Source: Plectosphaerella cucumerina (lineage: Eukaryota > Ascomycota > Sordariomycetes > Glomerellales > Plectosphaerellaceae). Taken from it: a DNA stretch of 64,000 bases. Every line of letters begins with the position of its first letter. Position 1 is the stretch's first letter. Shown here piece after piece: positions 1 to 11,636 of the stretch. The translations under genes were made by a program, and so were the position numbers. The stretch spans positions 434,001 to 498,000 of the forward strand of contig JAGPXD010000007.1 in assembly GCA_020746995.1 (NCBI GenBank), read 5' to 3'. Below the pieces are notes generated by a model. It saw only the letters and a list, made by a program, of their open reading frames with translations, searched no databases and was not told the origin of the DNA.

Positions 1-3000
1 CAGGCAGCTTCATGCTGCAAACCCAGCCCAAGCGATGTGACCCGGGATCCAGAGCCATGGCCCAGGGAGCCGTCAGAGACATTCGTCTCGCAGCTGAGAA
101 GCAGAAACGCCTGCAGCTCGCCTCGCGCGGCAAGATCTCAGATTCCGACGCATCTAGACCTCTCTCAAACAAGCGACACGTCTGTTCCTGCATCGGCCAA
201 CTAGGTCCTATGACCGCCTTTCCCCCCGAAACTAGGGCGTCCTCGCTGTCACCGCCACAGGGGTCATCCCAGGCATACACATCACCCGGAGGCCATTCCG
301 CCACAAAGAAAGACCCTTCGAATTTCAAAGCTGAAGCTGAACATTCACACCCATCATGATGTGGTTGACTTTACCCAAGGTATTGTTCCGACTCGACGCC
401 CTGACCTCCCCCTTCCCGTGGGGGCGTTGGGGCCGGAACCGGGCCGCCTGCGGGAGCCTCAAAGTCGTTTCTCCTCGGAGCGCGACTTCATGTGCGTCGG
501 GCGGGCGTAAGGACCCCGGACGTCGCATTCAACGTGGGCCTCGACCGCCGACGACGGGGGGCGAGGTGGTTGTCTTGGTATTCCTGGTGCGTGGGATAAC
601 TAGCGAAGAAGTGTGGGCATTGTGTTGCTTCTTTCCTGGACAGGGTCTTGCTCGGGACAGCCGAGTCCGAATTCTTGACGAGGGCGTCGAGGCCGGGCCG
701 CAGCCTTGGCGGGAGGTGACAGTCATGCCGACATACATCTTCGAGTGTCTAGTGCACCTGGAGAGAGATGTATTCACGTGTAAAATGACAGCTCCCCCAC
801 TCAAACAGCTGCGCCTCGCAAAAGTCCTCGCAATGGCTTCACCACTGAAAGCAGATCACCTTGCTTCACTCCTTGGCAGCGTCTGTGGCGTCCACGAGCT
901 GTCCTTTGCCTCTGAATACGGCGTTTGTGCAAGAAAAGTCGTGACGGAAGAGTGAAGATCTGAAGGCGAGAGGTGATTCACAACCTCGACATCGCGGGCG
1001 ATCTATTGACGATCCTAGGATGATGCCATATTAGCTCATCGGCCCGCGCCTCGACGGGCGGACCGGCTGACCTATTCTGTCTCAGCCCTCATTTCGTTCG
1101 CATCGGGCCTCAAGACGTTGTCCTTGCTGTCCCATCTTGGATCTGCAAATAGACCATCTGGGGTCCAGCCCGGTGTTGGCAGGCGGAGAGACCAGGACAT
1201 CCCAGGCTTCTTCTGGTCCCACGACAGCGGCACAGGGCGAGGGAGAGCTGAGACCGTCGCGTGCTCTCCACCCCTTCCTGGAGGAAGGTATTAGGTACAG
1301 GAAACGCCTCTGAGCGTTGGCATCTCACGGTCCGGGGATCTCGGGCAGCAGCCACATGGAGAGACCGAGTGGCAGTTGAGTGGCTCGACGCGGCCCAGCC
1401 CCTTGGCACACCAACGGGACCCCCGGTGTTGTTCGGTTGGTCCAGCCCGGGCGCGCCCACGACGGCAGTTTCTGGGGTCTGGTCTTTGCTGCCGTCTTAG
1501 CTTCAAGCCACAGCATGGCGTCTTCGCGGGACCTCGAGCCAGCCGTGCCATGGTACCGAGGAGGCGTCGCCATGGACGTTTGCTGTTGGTGCCCGTTCAC
1601 ATCCCATGCGTGGGACGGCTGACCGTGTTCATGGGCCATGCCTGCAGTTGGTCGCCGCATCCCTTGTCCAAAGTCCCAAGGGAGGAGGAAGAGGTCTCGA
1701 AGGGGGAGGGGAGGATCAGAGTGACATTTCGAATTATCTGATGATTACGCCCACGGAGGTCTTGCCCACCACACGGATTCTTCCGGCAGCCGGGGTCCCG
1801 GGGGCAAGGGTGTTGATGTACAGGAGCGGGGACGGGGACCAGGCCAACATGATGCCACGAACCAGACGGGCACGCACGAGGCCGGAGTGGTCGGAATGTG
1901 ATTTTATGCCAAGATCGACCTGGGCTTGCACCATATGGTCGGCCGTTGATCGGCGCTGGAAAAGGTCTTTGAACCAGGGAGGTCCATAAGCGAAGGTCCG
2001 GTCTTGAGGCCGATGAGATGGGCGACGGGGGTGTATCTTGTTGCTGATGTTGGTGCATATGTCGAGACCCTGCTGCATCGTGACACTGTATGGCAAGGGG
2101 GTGGGCGGCGTCATCAGCGCCAGGTCCTGGTTGGCCTGGCGTGGCATCTCTGCCCGAGATCTTGCGGCCACTATTGGGCGGCTCGGGGAGATGGGCGAGA
2201 CTCATGAGCTTGCTAGGACGAAAGCGTGATCGAGGCCGGCACGTCTGGCAGCGGCAGATGGACCTCGTTAGTACCAACTAGGGCGCACCCGGGCCAGATA
2301 TTCGACTTGCCCGTGGCAAAGCACGCAAGTGCTAGCCCAAATAACCACCGACACAAGTGTTATTACCCTGATTCGGGCTCCCTCTTTCTTTCTCGTTCCT
2401 CATCCATGCACCCTCTTGCAGAAGGCCCGCCTGCGTGGTCCCCTGTTGTTCAACCCCTGCTTTCCCTTGTCACCTGCCTCCCCTCTGCAGCTGGTCTGAC
2501 AGTGGGGACGGAGACAACCCACTCGCTAACATTAAAAACAAGCTTAAACCAGACGCTTAGCTAGACCACTTGGCGTTAGCAAACTCCGGCGGGGCCTTCG
2601 CCATCGCCCTCGGCACATTGCGGCGGGCTTCAGAGGGTCTGGACTGAAACGACCCGACGATGTATGAAGGAGTCCATTTGCGGTGTGAGCCGGAGTGTGG
2701 GTGAAGGAAGGGCCCGATCGCTGCTAGAGCTTTTGAAGGTTGTCACAAGTAAGTCTGATGTGAATCGGTGATCCATAACCCCCCGCGCGGCTGGAAGTGC
2801 TCGGTCACTAGAACCCTCCTGGCGCCGTCCATTGCATGTGCTTCCTGAGATGATGGGCGCTCAGAATCACCGCAGCGGGCAGCCTTCGGGGACCAACAGG
2901 ACCCCAGGGTCCCCGCCAGACAACAACCAGCTCACCCCCCCCCCCCGGCCAGGGAAGCGAAAAGGAAAAGCGAGGGAAAAAATTCCTCGTCCTCGGACGG

Positions 3001-3799
3001 AGCCAGGCGAGACAGAGACACAAGATCGCCCAGAGCTTGTTAGGAAACCCCCACTGCGCCATGAGCCAAGCGGCAGGGCCAAGCGCGGCCATCCCGTCTA
3101 GGGCCATCGAGCATCACCCCTTGCCAGCGCCAAGACACCTATCACCGTGGATATATAAGATGACGCGATCAGCCATTTCGATGTCACCATCGACGCCCAG
3201 CCGCTCCAGGCGTGTGTCCCCTCTCTCTCTGTCAGTGTCTCTCTGCTGGCCACCGCCCCTCATGCTTTTCTCTCGCTCCCGCCGGCGGGGGGGTGTCTAC
3301 CTACAGCGCTACGAAGACGCTACGCTCTGCGACAGAATGGCGGGTGGGCGGACGGGCGGCGGGATGTGAGCAATGTTGCGGGACGGATCCAGGCGTGGCG
3401 AAGACGAGCCAAGGGGGCCATGGCCATGCAGCGCTGGGCACCCGGCGCGCGCGCTCGCTCGCTCCATCACCCGGCGAAGCTGGAGCTGGGCCTCTTCTTG
3501 CTGCTCGTTCCGAGACCGCTGCCGAGGGTATAAGGATAAGCGTGGCCGTCCGTCTGGTTTCCACATCCGCCTCCCCTCGATCAGTCTTCTCATACGGCAT
3601 CAGACGTTCTCTCGAGAGTCCAGTCCAGCAGTCAGAGATCGACCCGGCAGTACGGCAGCCATTTAAGCTTATATTCGCCCCTCCCGCCCCCCAAGACTCG
3701 ACATCTCCCCGGAAATCCTCCTTCCAACAGAGCACATCATCCATCCCCCTTCTCCATCCCCTAAATCCCCACACGCCGCACGGCAAAAAGTTGCCGGCC
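1..3799. other. Left arm without a convincing gene
   Basis: Several open frames of 60-226 codons occur on both strands, but they overlap one another, have no recognisable domain, are rich in Arg/Pro/Ser as expected for chance frames in GC-rich DNA, and do not join through splice signals into a longer protein. The part closest to 3.8 kb is pyrimidine-rich and probably holds the promoter and 5' leader of the transporter that follows. A C tract lies near 2935. I cannot exclude a diverged, lineage-specific or non-coding gene here. Confidence 0.55.
3529..3535 (+). promoter_or_regulatory. TATA-like box of the MFS transporter gene
   Basis: TATAAGG lies about 270 bases before the start codon at 3800, followed by a C/T-rich leader typical of fungal core promoters. 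The assignment rests on position and sequence only. Confidence 0.35.
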
Positions 3800-5755
3800 A
3801 TGGGCTTTTTGGACGCAAAGTCCGTCAGGACGGCCCCCCCCTCGTCTCACAGGGACGATGAGGAGGCCCTCAACCTCGAAGTTGATTGGACCAGGGAGGA
3901 GGAGCTCAAGGCGAAGCGCAAGTGAGTTCGAGTTGCACGCATGCATCTCCGGTCCGGGCCCCTGCGCCTGTGTGCCGGTTTGCCGTCCGGCCCGAGAGAC
4001 GCTGACTTGACTGCCAGGCTCGATCTGATCATCATGCCCATCCTTACGATGGGTTTCTTCTGTCTCCGTGAGTGCCTGATCTGCCGGCAGCCCCATCTTT
4101 AGCCGATGCGGTCCCCGGTGTTGAAGATGTCGCCGCTAATACGCCGACTACAGAGCTCGATCGCGGTAACATCTCCAACGCCATCACCGACAGCTTCATG
4201 AAGGATGTTGGTATCGACCAGGATCAGTTCAACGTTGGACAGCAGATGCTGTCCCTCGGCATTGGTTTGTCCAACCACATTTCCTGCCACACACCGCATT
4301 CTCGCTGACCATTCGCCTGCAGTGCTCTTCGAAATCCCCTCCAACATGATTCTCTACCGCGTCGGCCCCGGCAAGTGGCTCACCCTCCAGCTCTTCCTCT
4401 TCGGCACCGTCTCCACCTTCCAGGCCTTCCAGAAGGGCTATGGCGCCTACATCGCTACTCGCTTCCTCCTCGGTGTTACGGAATCCGGCTTCATTCCCGG
4501 TGGACTCTGGACTCTGTCGACCTGGTACACTCGCACCGAGACGGCCAAGCGTGTCATGATCTTCTACTTCGGCAACCAGATCGGCCAGGCCTCGTCCAAG
4601 CTGCTCGCCTACGGCATCCTGCACATGCGCGGCGTCGGTGGCAAGCCCGGTTGGTTCTGGCTGTTCGCACTCATGGGTGCCTTCACCGTTGGCGGCGGCT
4701 TCGTCTTCGGTTTCTTCCTGCCCGACTCGTTCAAGAACCCGCGCTCAACTTTCGCTCCCAACATCAAGTTCTTCACCGACCGTGAGCTGCACATTCTGCA
4801 GACCAGGGTTCTGCTCGACGACCCCATGAAGGGCAAGAAGAAGAAGAAGATTAGCCGCGATGCGTTCAAGAAGGCTGTAAGTTTTCATGATGCGACTTTG
4901 CCCTGAACCGTCTGACTGACTTGATACTTGCAGTTCGGCAACTGGAGGCTTTGGGTCCACGCCATCATCACCCTTTGCAACAACGGTCCCCAGCGTGCTT
5001 TCGATACCTACTCGCCCTCGATCGTCAGCGGCTTCGGTTTCCCGCCTCTCACCAGTAACGCCATGGCTTCCGTCGGTCTGTGGCTCCAGGTGCCCGTCTC
5101 CTTCACCTTCAGTTACATTTCCGACCACTTGTGAGTTACCAAAACCATTATTCCATATTGTCTCCAGCAGCGCTGACATCCCCTCAGCAACCGTCGTCCC
5201 GAGACCGTCATTGTTGGCCTCAGCTGCCACCTCCTCGGCAACATCTTCAACCGCGGCTTCACCGAGTTCGGTGACAACCTCAAGGGCGCCAAGTACTTCG
5301 GTATCGTCTGGACCCAGACCTTCGCCACCTTCTCGCACCCCCTCAACATTGCCTGGATGTCTCTCACCTGCACCGACTCCGAGGAGCGTGCCCTCGCCAT
5401 GGCCATGTAAGGATCGCTCCAATCTAGCTGTCTTGCCACCACTAACACAAATAGGGTCATCATGGCTGCCAACACCGCCGGTATCTACGGTGCCCAGATC
5501 TTCCGCCAGGACGACAAGCCCAAGTACCGCCGCGGTTTCTCCATCAACCTGGCCGTGCTCTCCGTGGGCTTGTCTCTCGCCATCCTGCGCTTCTTCGACG
5601 AGCTCATCCACAAGCGCAGGGCCCGCCGCCAGGGTCTCGAGTCGCCCGGCGGCGAGCAGCTCTCCAACAACGAGGACGAGTTTGACAAGGCTGCCATCGC
5701 CAGGCCTGCCGAGGACCAGCCCCAGCCCATCATTGTCGGCTCTGAGAAGCGTTGA
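3800..5755 (+). CDS. MFS transporter, Dal5/allantoate permease-like (anion:cation symporter family)
   Basis: Predicted plasma-membrane carrier of 517 residues. Exons: 3800-3921, 4018-4067, 4154-4264, 4323-4876, 4934-5130, 5188-5406, 5455-5755, all with GT-AG borders and closing in frame. The N terminus is hydrophilic (ending TREEELKAKRK), followed by membrane segments. Family-typical stretches are QLDRGNISNAITDSF after the first membrane segment, LFEIPSNMILYRVGP, and GGLWTLSTWYTRTETAKR. The central cytosolic loop is lysine-rich (KKKKK) and the tail is hydrophilic. Members of this family carry allantoate, nicotinate, pantothenate, biotin or related anions; the substrate cannot be read from sequence. 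The start was chosen as the first in-frame ATG after a TATA-like box and pyrimidine-rich leader. A second, distant family member lies at 17652-19374. Confidence 0.9.
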
Positions 5756-6190
5756 TTTTGAGTATCTGGAAGAATCGCTCTGGGGGAAAAGATACCTTGA
5801 TACCTTGATCGCCGGTCTCGTTGGCCGTGCGTGGCTACTTCGTCTTCAGCTTTAGCCTTTGAAGTAGAATTATGTTGTGTCCAGAATGGATAATGCAGTC
5901 AAACGACCATTTGCGTGACAAGCCTATCGTTGTGAAGTATCGATGAAGAGTTGCAGGGAGATCATCGAATGTCAAGTCAGTTTGGTTGGAGCCCTTGAGG
6001 TGAGCTCGACACGAAATGCGGGATTGTTCACAAGCCACCTGGTTCAGAGCCTCTGATCGAATCGTAGATGATAAAATAGATTCAAAGGATAAGACTCCGT
6101 TCGCGTACTCCGCTAGACAATTGAACTCTCAAACACGCACTTGAACAATCACACTTTTATCTCACATGCGAACCTGACCCCGACCCCAGC
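5756..6190. other. 3' region between convergent genes
   Basis: This AT-richer stretch lies between the stops of the MFS transporter and the SDR gene, which converge. It probably holds both 3' untranslated regions and polyadenylation signals. No coding frame of note was seen. Confidence 0.5.
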
Positions 6191-7048
6191 TCAGGGCTTG
6201 TTGAGAGCATCTTCGATAATCTTCCAGGTGTGATCTTCGATCCCCTTGATCTCCTCTGCCGTCCATTTGGGCTTGTTCTGGACCAGATGGCCCTTGTCGT
6301 CGATGCAGCTCCAGAAGCGGCCGCTCTTGTCTCCCTCAGCCGTGACAGTCCGAGCCCCCGTCACCATGTGTTCAGCACAGGTGTCAGGGGAGACCGCAAG
6401 AACGGTAGCGAGGCCCTTGATCACGGGACGGAGGATCCAGGGCATCTTGTCGGCGATGCCAGTGTTGACGATGCCAGGGTAGGCGTGGACGAAATGCCGC
6501 TTGCCCGATCCCTCAGCCTCCTGCTTCGCCGCGAATGACTGAACCATGGCGTCTGTCATGGTGACGCAGTGCTTGGCGGCGTTTGCGATGCCGAAGTTCC
6601 TCTTGAGATCCAGGTCCGTCCAGTCGAGCTGCGAGGGGGCCTTGCCAGTCTTGCCGTCGAGGACGATGACCACGCGGGCATCCTCCTTCAGGGCGGGCAA
6701 GAGTTCGCGGATCAGAAGCTGCTTGCCGTAGAAGTGCAGAGCCATCTTGTTGTCGATACCCTCGCCTGTCTCGGTCCTGCCGGCCAGGGTGCCAATGCCC
6801 TGGGTGAGGACGAGAAGGTCGAGAGCCTCGGGCTGTGTCGACTTGAAGGCGTCTGTGTACTTCTTGATGGAGCGCATGGATGATGCGTCGAGAGGGACGA
6901 ACTCCATGTTCGGGTGGGGAATGACCTTGGGCTTGTTCCTGCCGCTGATGGTGATGTGGGAGGCTGGCGACTCGCCAGCGAGGCGAACGGCCATGGCGTA
7001 ACCGATGCCGCCCGTACCGCCGATGACCAGTGCTCGCAGAGAAGCCAT
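6191..7048 (-). CDS. SDR-fold NAD(P)-binding protein lacking the usual catalytic motif
   Basis: Single-exon protein of 285 residues. The N terminus has a Rossmann beta strand and glycine loop (ALVIGGTGGIG, residues 6-16) and continues as a short-chain dehydrogenase/reductase fold, with LDLLVLTQGIG where the NNAG-type motif sits. At the place of the catalytic YxxxK there is NFGIANAAKHCVTM, so the Tyr is not present, and the usual preceding Ser is also absent (VVIVLDGKTGK). Cofactor binding is therefore likely, but classical SDR chemistry is doubtful. Related fungal oxidoreductase-like proteins with altered active sites occur, often near secondary-metabolism or stress genes. It shares a roughly 780-base divergent promoter with palA. 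Confidence 0.85.
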   Translation of the reverse strand: MASLRALVIGGTGGIGYAMAVRLAGESPASHITISGRNKPKVIPHPNMEFVPLDASSMRSIKKYTDAFKSTQPEALDLLVLTQGIGTLAGRTETGEGIDNKMALHFYGKQLLIRELLPALKEDARVVIVLDGKTGKAPSQLDWTDLDLKRNFGIANAAKHCVTMTDAMVQSFAAKQEAEGSGKRHFVHAYPGIVNTGIADKMPWILRPVIKGLATVLAVSPDTCAEHMVTGARTVTAEGDKSGRFWSCIDDKGHLVQNKPKWTAEEIKGIEDHTWKIIEDALNKP

Positions 7049-7831
7049 GTTCAGGAGCGGGTGCTGATGATGGGAAATGGATGAGGTATCTGATGATGTG
7101 GGGATTACGTTTGATTGCTTGTCTCTTCGAATTGCAGTGTTGATGAATTAGTCGAAGGGGGAGCTTTATGAAATATTCAAGGATCCCTTCGAAGCCTGTC
7201 GGCGTTAGCACCGTTGTCCGGGGCCTAATGCAGGATGGAGATAGCGGGCAGTGGCCCGACGCCGGCAGGCCAATCACTGGGCGGGAGAAAGTTCCATCGC
7301 ACGCTTACTTAAGTCCGGGTGTCTGGAACCTGGCCCCGAAAAGCATGAAGATGCCCTCGTCCCCGGGCGTGGCTGCCAACCGGGGACTTATCCAAGTAGA
7401 CCAGGCACACATGAATTATCTCCATGAAACATGAATGCCACGAACACTCCATGTTCGACCTCATGCATCGCAAACCCCGAGTATGTTTACGGGTGCGAGC
7501 TTATCTCCAGCATCCTGGTGACAGTGGCGCAGTCCAAGCTCAAGCCACGCAAGCCACCCCCGCCGTGGACAGGTTGAGCCTGGCAACGGGGGCCCCACCC
7601 AGCACCGGCTGTGGCTACCACACTCTTGGCGCCTGCCAGCTCCCGTCCAGAGATGAAGTCATTGCCTGGCATTTCCATCTCGCCTGCTCAGAAAAGCCCG
7701 TTTGCCCACCAACATCCCTCCACTACCTAGGTACCGTAGGTACGCAGCACAGCCTGCCGCAGCTCGCGCCGACATCAGACCTTCTTCACGCATAGGAGCC
7801 TGCGCGCAGCGGAGTCTCGCGCATCGTCAAC
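7049..7831. promoter_or_regulatory. Divergent promoter region of SDR gene and palA
   Basis: No coding frame is supported. It contains a CCAAT box at 7270-7274 and a short palindromic element built of TACCTA/TAGGTA at 7725-7743 about 90 bases before the palA start. Such TAGGTA elements recur in other intergenic stretches of this window. Confidence 0.4.
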
Positions 7832-10644
7832 ATGGCCACGTGTGTTACTCTCGGAGCTCCCCGCGTCATCGTCGCTGACCTTTTCGCGCCAGTACCTCCC
7901 ACATCCTCGACCTGCCATTCCGACGATCGAACCACCTCTCCCTCTCAGGCACTATCCGACAGTACATCAACACCAAATATGACCAACACCCAGATATGTT
8001 CCGACAGGACCTTGAGGTCGTCGACAACCTACGGAGGGAGGCCATCAACGTCCGGGAGCCCCATCCCAGCGGCATCAAGGCGCTACAGGCCTACGCGGCG
8101 CAGCTTATGTGGATCGGTGGAAAGTTCCCGATAGATGTCTGTCGTCATTCCAACAAATGTTCTTGTCGTCGCCCATCCGCTGACCCGACGCGTTGAACAG
8201 CTCGGTGCCGAATTTACCTGGTATCCCGCGCTGGGGTACAACACCGACCGACCGATGGTACGAAACAACCTCAAATACGAGCTCATGAACGTTCTCTTCA
8301 ACCTTGCCGCCCTTTACTCGCAGCTGGCAGTTGGACAGGCCCGGAGCGGCGTCGAGGGTGTCAAGAAGGCGGTTCACTACTTCTCCCTGGGCGCCGGCGT
8401 CCTCACCTACATGAAGAAGGAGGTCCTTCCCGAACTGAGGATGTCTGATCCTCCGGAAGACATGGACGGGCACACACTCGAGGCGTTGACTGAGCTTTTG
8501 CTCGCACAGAGCCAGGAGTGCTTCTGGAAAAAGGCAGTCATGGACGGGACGTACAAGGACGCGAACATTGCAAAGCTTGCTGCGCGTGTCTCCGATCTCT
8601 ACAACAGCGCGACCGAGGCGGCCATGAAGAGTGAAGCCATCAGCTCTGCGTGGATACACCACATGAGCGCCAAGCACCACCACTTTGCCGGCGCGGCCCA
8701 GCTCCGAGCGGCCTGCGACTGCCTGGAGAAGAGGAAGTACGGCGAAGAGGTGGCTCGCCTGATGGACGCTGTGGCGTGTGTGAACGAGGGTCTGAAAGAG
8801 GGCAAGGGCGGATATCTCAACAAGACGATACTGGACGATCTCCAGGGACTCAAGAGGAAGGTGGAAGAGGACCTGAAGCGGGCGGAGAAGGACAACGACC
8901 TGATCTTCATGGGTACGTACAAGCTTTCCAGGTGGCAATCTCCCGTCTGACCATTATGCAGACCCTGTGCCTCCAAAGTCGGAGCTCAAGATTCTCGAAC
9001 GGTTCAACATGGCCAAGGCTGTTGTGCCACCCGAAATCGAAAACCCCTTCGATTACCTCGGCGACCAGACCGAATTTGGCCCGCCTCTCTTCGCGCAGCT
9101 CGTCCCATTCGCCGTCCACGCCGCCATCACTATCTACGAACAGAGACGAGACCGGCTCGTTAACACCAGCATCATACAGCCTCTCGAAGACCTCACAGAA
9201 AGATTGCATGTTACTCTCAGCGCACTCAATCTGCCCGGGTCCCTGCAGGCCCTTGAGAAGCCGCTCGGTCTTCCGCCAAGCCTCGTGCAACATTCGGAGG
9301 AGATTCGGCAGGCTGACGCGATTGGGCGCATTCAGAGGGCGTTCTCGGATATCGACAAGCTCCGGTCTAGCGATAAGTCGGTGTTCGCAGAGGGCAAGGC
9401 GATCCTCGCCGCCGAGGAGGAAGAAGACAATCGGCTGCGGGCAAGATTTGGCACCGAGCGCTGGACGCGACCCGACAGCCGCAGCGACCCTCAGGGCGCT
9501 CAACTCTGGGCGCAGGTGGCCGAGATTGAGGGCTACTTTGGGAGCAGCACCAGCAGCGACAAGGTTGTGAGAGACAAGTTCGATCAGGTCGAGGACTTGC
9601 TCGGCTTGCTCTCGAGCTCAGACCGCGTGCTGATGGACTACGTCCCCTCGAGCCGACGCATGGACATTCCAGAGCCGCTGCGACCATTCATAGGAAGACT
9701 GCGTAGCGCGTACAATGATGTCCTCCGCATGGAATCCCGGCGGCGGAAGAAGGCTGAAGCCATCAAGGAGAAGAGCAAGAGCGACGACGTCAAGCCGGCC
9801 ATCATGAAGGAGGCTGGCCATCTCGAGAGGACCTACCCTGCAACAGCTCTGGCTCCAGTACACTTTGATGTTTTCTTTGAGAAACGGCTGGATCAGCTCT
9901 ACGAGCCTGAGCTCGAGGCTGTCGAAAAGGAGGCGCAGGACCAGGAACGTCTCATGGCCGAGGTGGAGCGGGTGAGTCGCGAGTTTGAAGCTCAGCGCCG
10001 GAGCGTCGCTGGCGGCAATCGCGAGCGGGAGCAGGCGCTGCAGAAGCTCGACAATGCGTACTACAAGTACAAGGAGATTGTCAGCCATCTCGATGTTGGC
10101 AGGACGTTCTACAACGACTTGAGCAAGGTGGTCGGGCAAAACTTCAGGGACCCAGCACGGTCCTGGGCCTCTGAGCGGCGGATGGAGGCGAAGCATCTCG
10201 AAGAGTGAGTCGTTCCTTCTTTGAACGCAGTCATGCAGCGAGTTAACGCACCACAGGGAACTCAACATGCCGACGCTGGGCTCACTCAACATCAACCGAT
10301 CGCCCATGCACTCTCCGGCAGCCTCGAGCTACCACGCCGAGCAGCAGCAGCGCACGAGCTCCTACTTTGGTCAGAATGCGGTGCCTCAGCAGCCCCAACA
10401 CGTACCAGCTCACAGTCCCCCGGCGGAAGCGCGCGTTCAGTCTTGGGCTGGCTCCACGGTTGAACCTCAGCAGCCACGCCCGGTGCCGGCAAGCAGCATG
10501 TGGACGCCGGACGTCGGCATCCGATTCGGAGGAGGCCCAGGGCCGGCTGGTGCTTCTGGGCAGGCGCCCCCGGGTCAACAACCTAATGTGCAGCAGCAGA
10601 AGGGCGGCACATGGGATCCTAACTCGGGTATTCGATTCGGCTAG
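7832..10644 (+). CDS. palA: pH-response regulator PalA/Rim20 (BRO1-domain ESCRT-associated scaffold)
   Basis: Protein of 864 residues. Exons: 7832-7839, 7893-8136, 8201-8912, 8962-10204, 10257-10644; the first exon codes for only MAT before a 53-nt intron. The BRO1 domain fills roughly residues 5-375 (ILDLPFRRSNHLSLSGTIRQ; EFTWYPALGYNTDRP; NNLKYELMNVLFNLAALYSQ). A helical V-shaped domain follows (about 400-735), then a Gln/Pro-rich tail. In Aspergillus and yeast this protein binds ESCRT-III Snf7 and YPXL motifs of PacC/Rim101, bringing it to the PalB protease for activation at alkaline pH. The tail ends with two copies of a W-x-P-x-x-G-I-R-F-G motif. The family match is clear over the whole length. 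Confidence 0.96.
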
Positions 10645-10808
10645 GATCCGGACAGGTCTCCGCCAAAGGGGCGGCGGTATGATTTCTACTAGCATACTAT
10701 GGGGAGGCTTTACGCCTTGGGAGGGTGTTGGCATTGGCGAGCTGAGCGTGTATCTAACCGATCTTCCACCAGGGAGCAAACAAGTAACAGAGGTGGCTTT
10801 TGACTCCA

Positions 10809-11636
10809 TCACCGTGTCCCTCGTAGGTCTATCCGTGCGATGATTCCCCAGCCGTTCAACCTCTCCCAGATGCCCATCTCATTCTCACGCCGGAACGTGA
10901 CCTCCTCGGCAACAACCGTCATCATCGCAGGACTCTCACCCGGCGGCGCCCTGCTCGAATCCGTCCGTAGCCGATCCCGAAACCCTTGCCCACGGCTCGT
11001 CTCGACAGCCTGCCGCACGCTGGCCCGATCGACCCTGATCTGCGGTCCCGGCTGGAGGTGTCCAGCCAGTCGGCGCGCCAGATCCTCGTCTCGCCACCAC
11101 CATAATGACCCTGCGTTGGCAGCTGCTTCCGCATCGCCGTCATCTTCCCAGCGGCCCCAATCGCTGAACTCGCGGGTTGCTGATGAACTGCTGCTCTCCC
11201 CCTGGCTACCCCAAGCGTCCCAGGCGGAAGAGGCGCGCTTCTCGGAGTTTCCTGACTTCTTGAACGATGGCACGGAGCCTGTGGGATCGGAGATGCGAGC
11301 AACACGGACGACGTGTCCTGGGGCATCGTCGTGGACGTAGCGCGCCCCTGAGGGCACAGCGGCGGCGGGAACGAGAACGAGGGAGGCGGTCTGTGGTGGG
11401 GCGCGGTGGGAAGGCGCTGGGGAGGAGAGGAGGAGAAGAAGGGAGTCGATGTCGGGGGTGAGGAGGGCGAGGAGATCGGCGTCGAAGGCGGCTTGGTGGG
11501 CGAGGTGGGAGTCGTGGTTTGTCCGGATTGTGGCAGGGAGGGAGGCTAGGTAGGCGGAGAGATGGGAGGTGTAGGAGGGGGGTCCGCATGGTGAGGAGGA
11601 CGTTGCGTCCGAGTATGATGGGGGGAGGTCGCTCAT
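10809..11636 (-). CDS. Hypothetical Trp-rich protein with two N-terminal PPxY motifs
   Basis: Single-exon 275-residue protein without a recognised enzymatic domain. Two PPSY motifs (near residues 5-8 and 19-22) match the PPxY ligand of WW domains such as those of Rsp5/NEDD4 ubiquitin ligases. The middle is Ser/Trp-rich (SAWDAWGS, FSDWGRWEDDGD, SLWWWRDED) and the C terminus ends in a compact hydrophobic block (EMGIWERLNGWGIIARIDL). It is convergent with palA, with 164 bases between the stops. Rsp5-type ligases and arrestin-like adaptors act in the pH pathway in fungi, but any link here is only an inference from motif and neighbourhood. Confidence 0.7.
   Translation of the reverse strand: MSDLPPSYSDATSSSPCGPPSYTSHLSAYLASLPATIRTNHDSHLAHQAAFDADLLALLTPDIDSLLLLLSSPAPSHRAPPQTASLVLVPAAAVPSGARYVHDDAPGHVVRVARISDPTGSVPSFKKSGNSEKRASSAWDAWGSQGESSSSSATREFSDWGRWEDDGDAEAAANAGSLWWWRDEDLARRLAGHLQPGPQIRVDRASVRQAVETSRGQGFRDRLRTDSSRAPPGESPAMMTVVAEEVTFRRENEMGIWERLNGWGIIARIDLRGTR

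Noticed and set aside
1597..2277. 226-codon minus-strand frame in the left arm
   Set aside because: His/Pro/Arg-rich, no domain, overlapped by other open frames of similar quality.
4745..5611. 288-codon frame antisense to the first MFS gene
   Set aside because: It is a shadow of the coding strand, crosses introns of the true gene and has no family.
8105..8938. 277-codon frame antisense to palA
   Set aside because: It is a shadow of the BRO1-domain exon; the plus-strand protein is certain.
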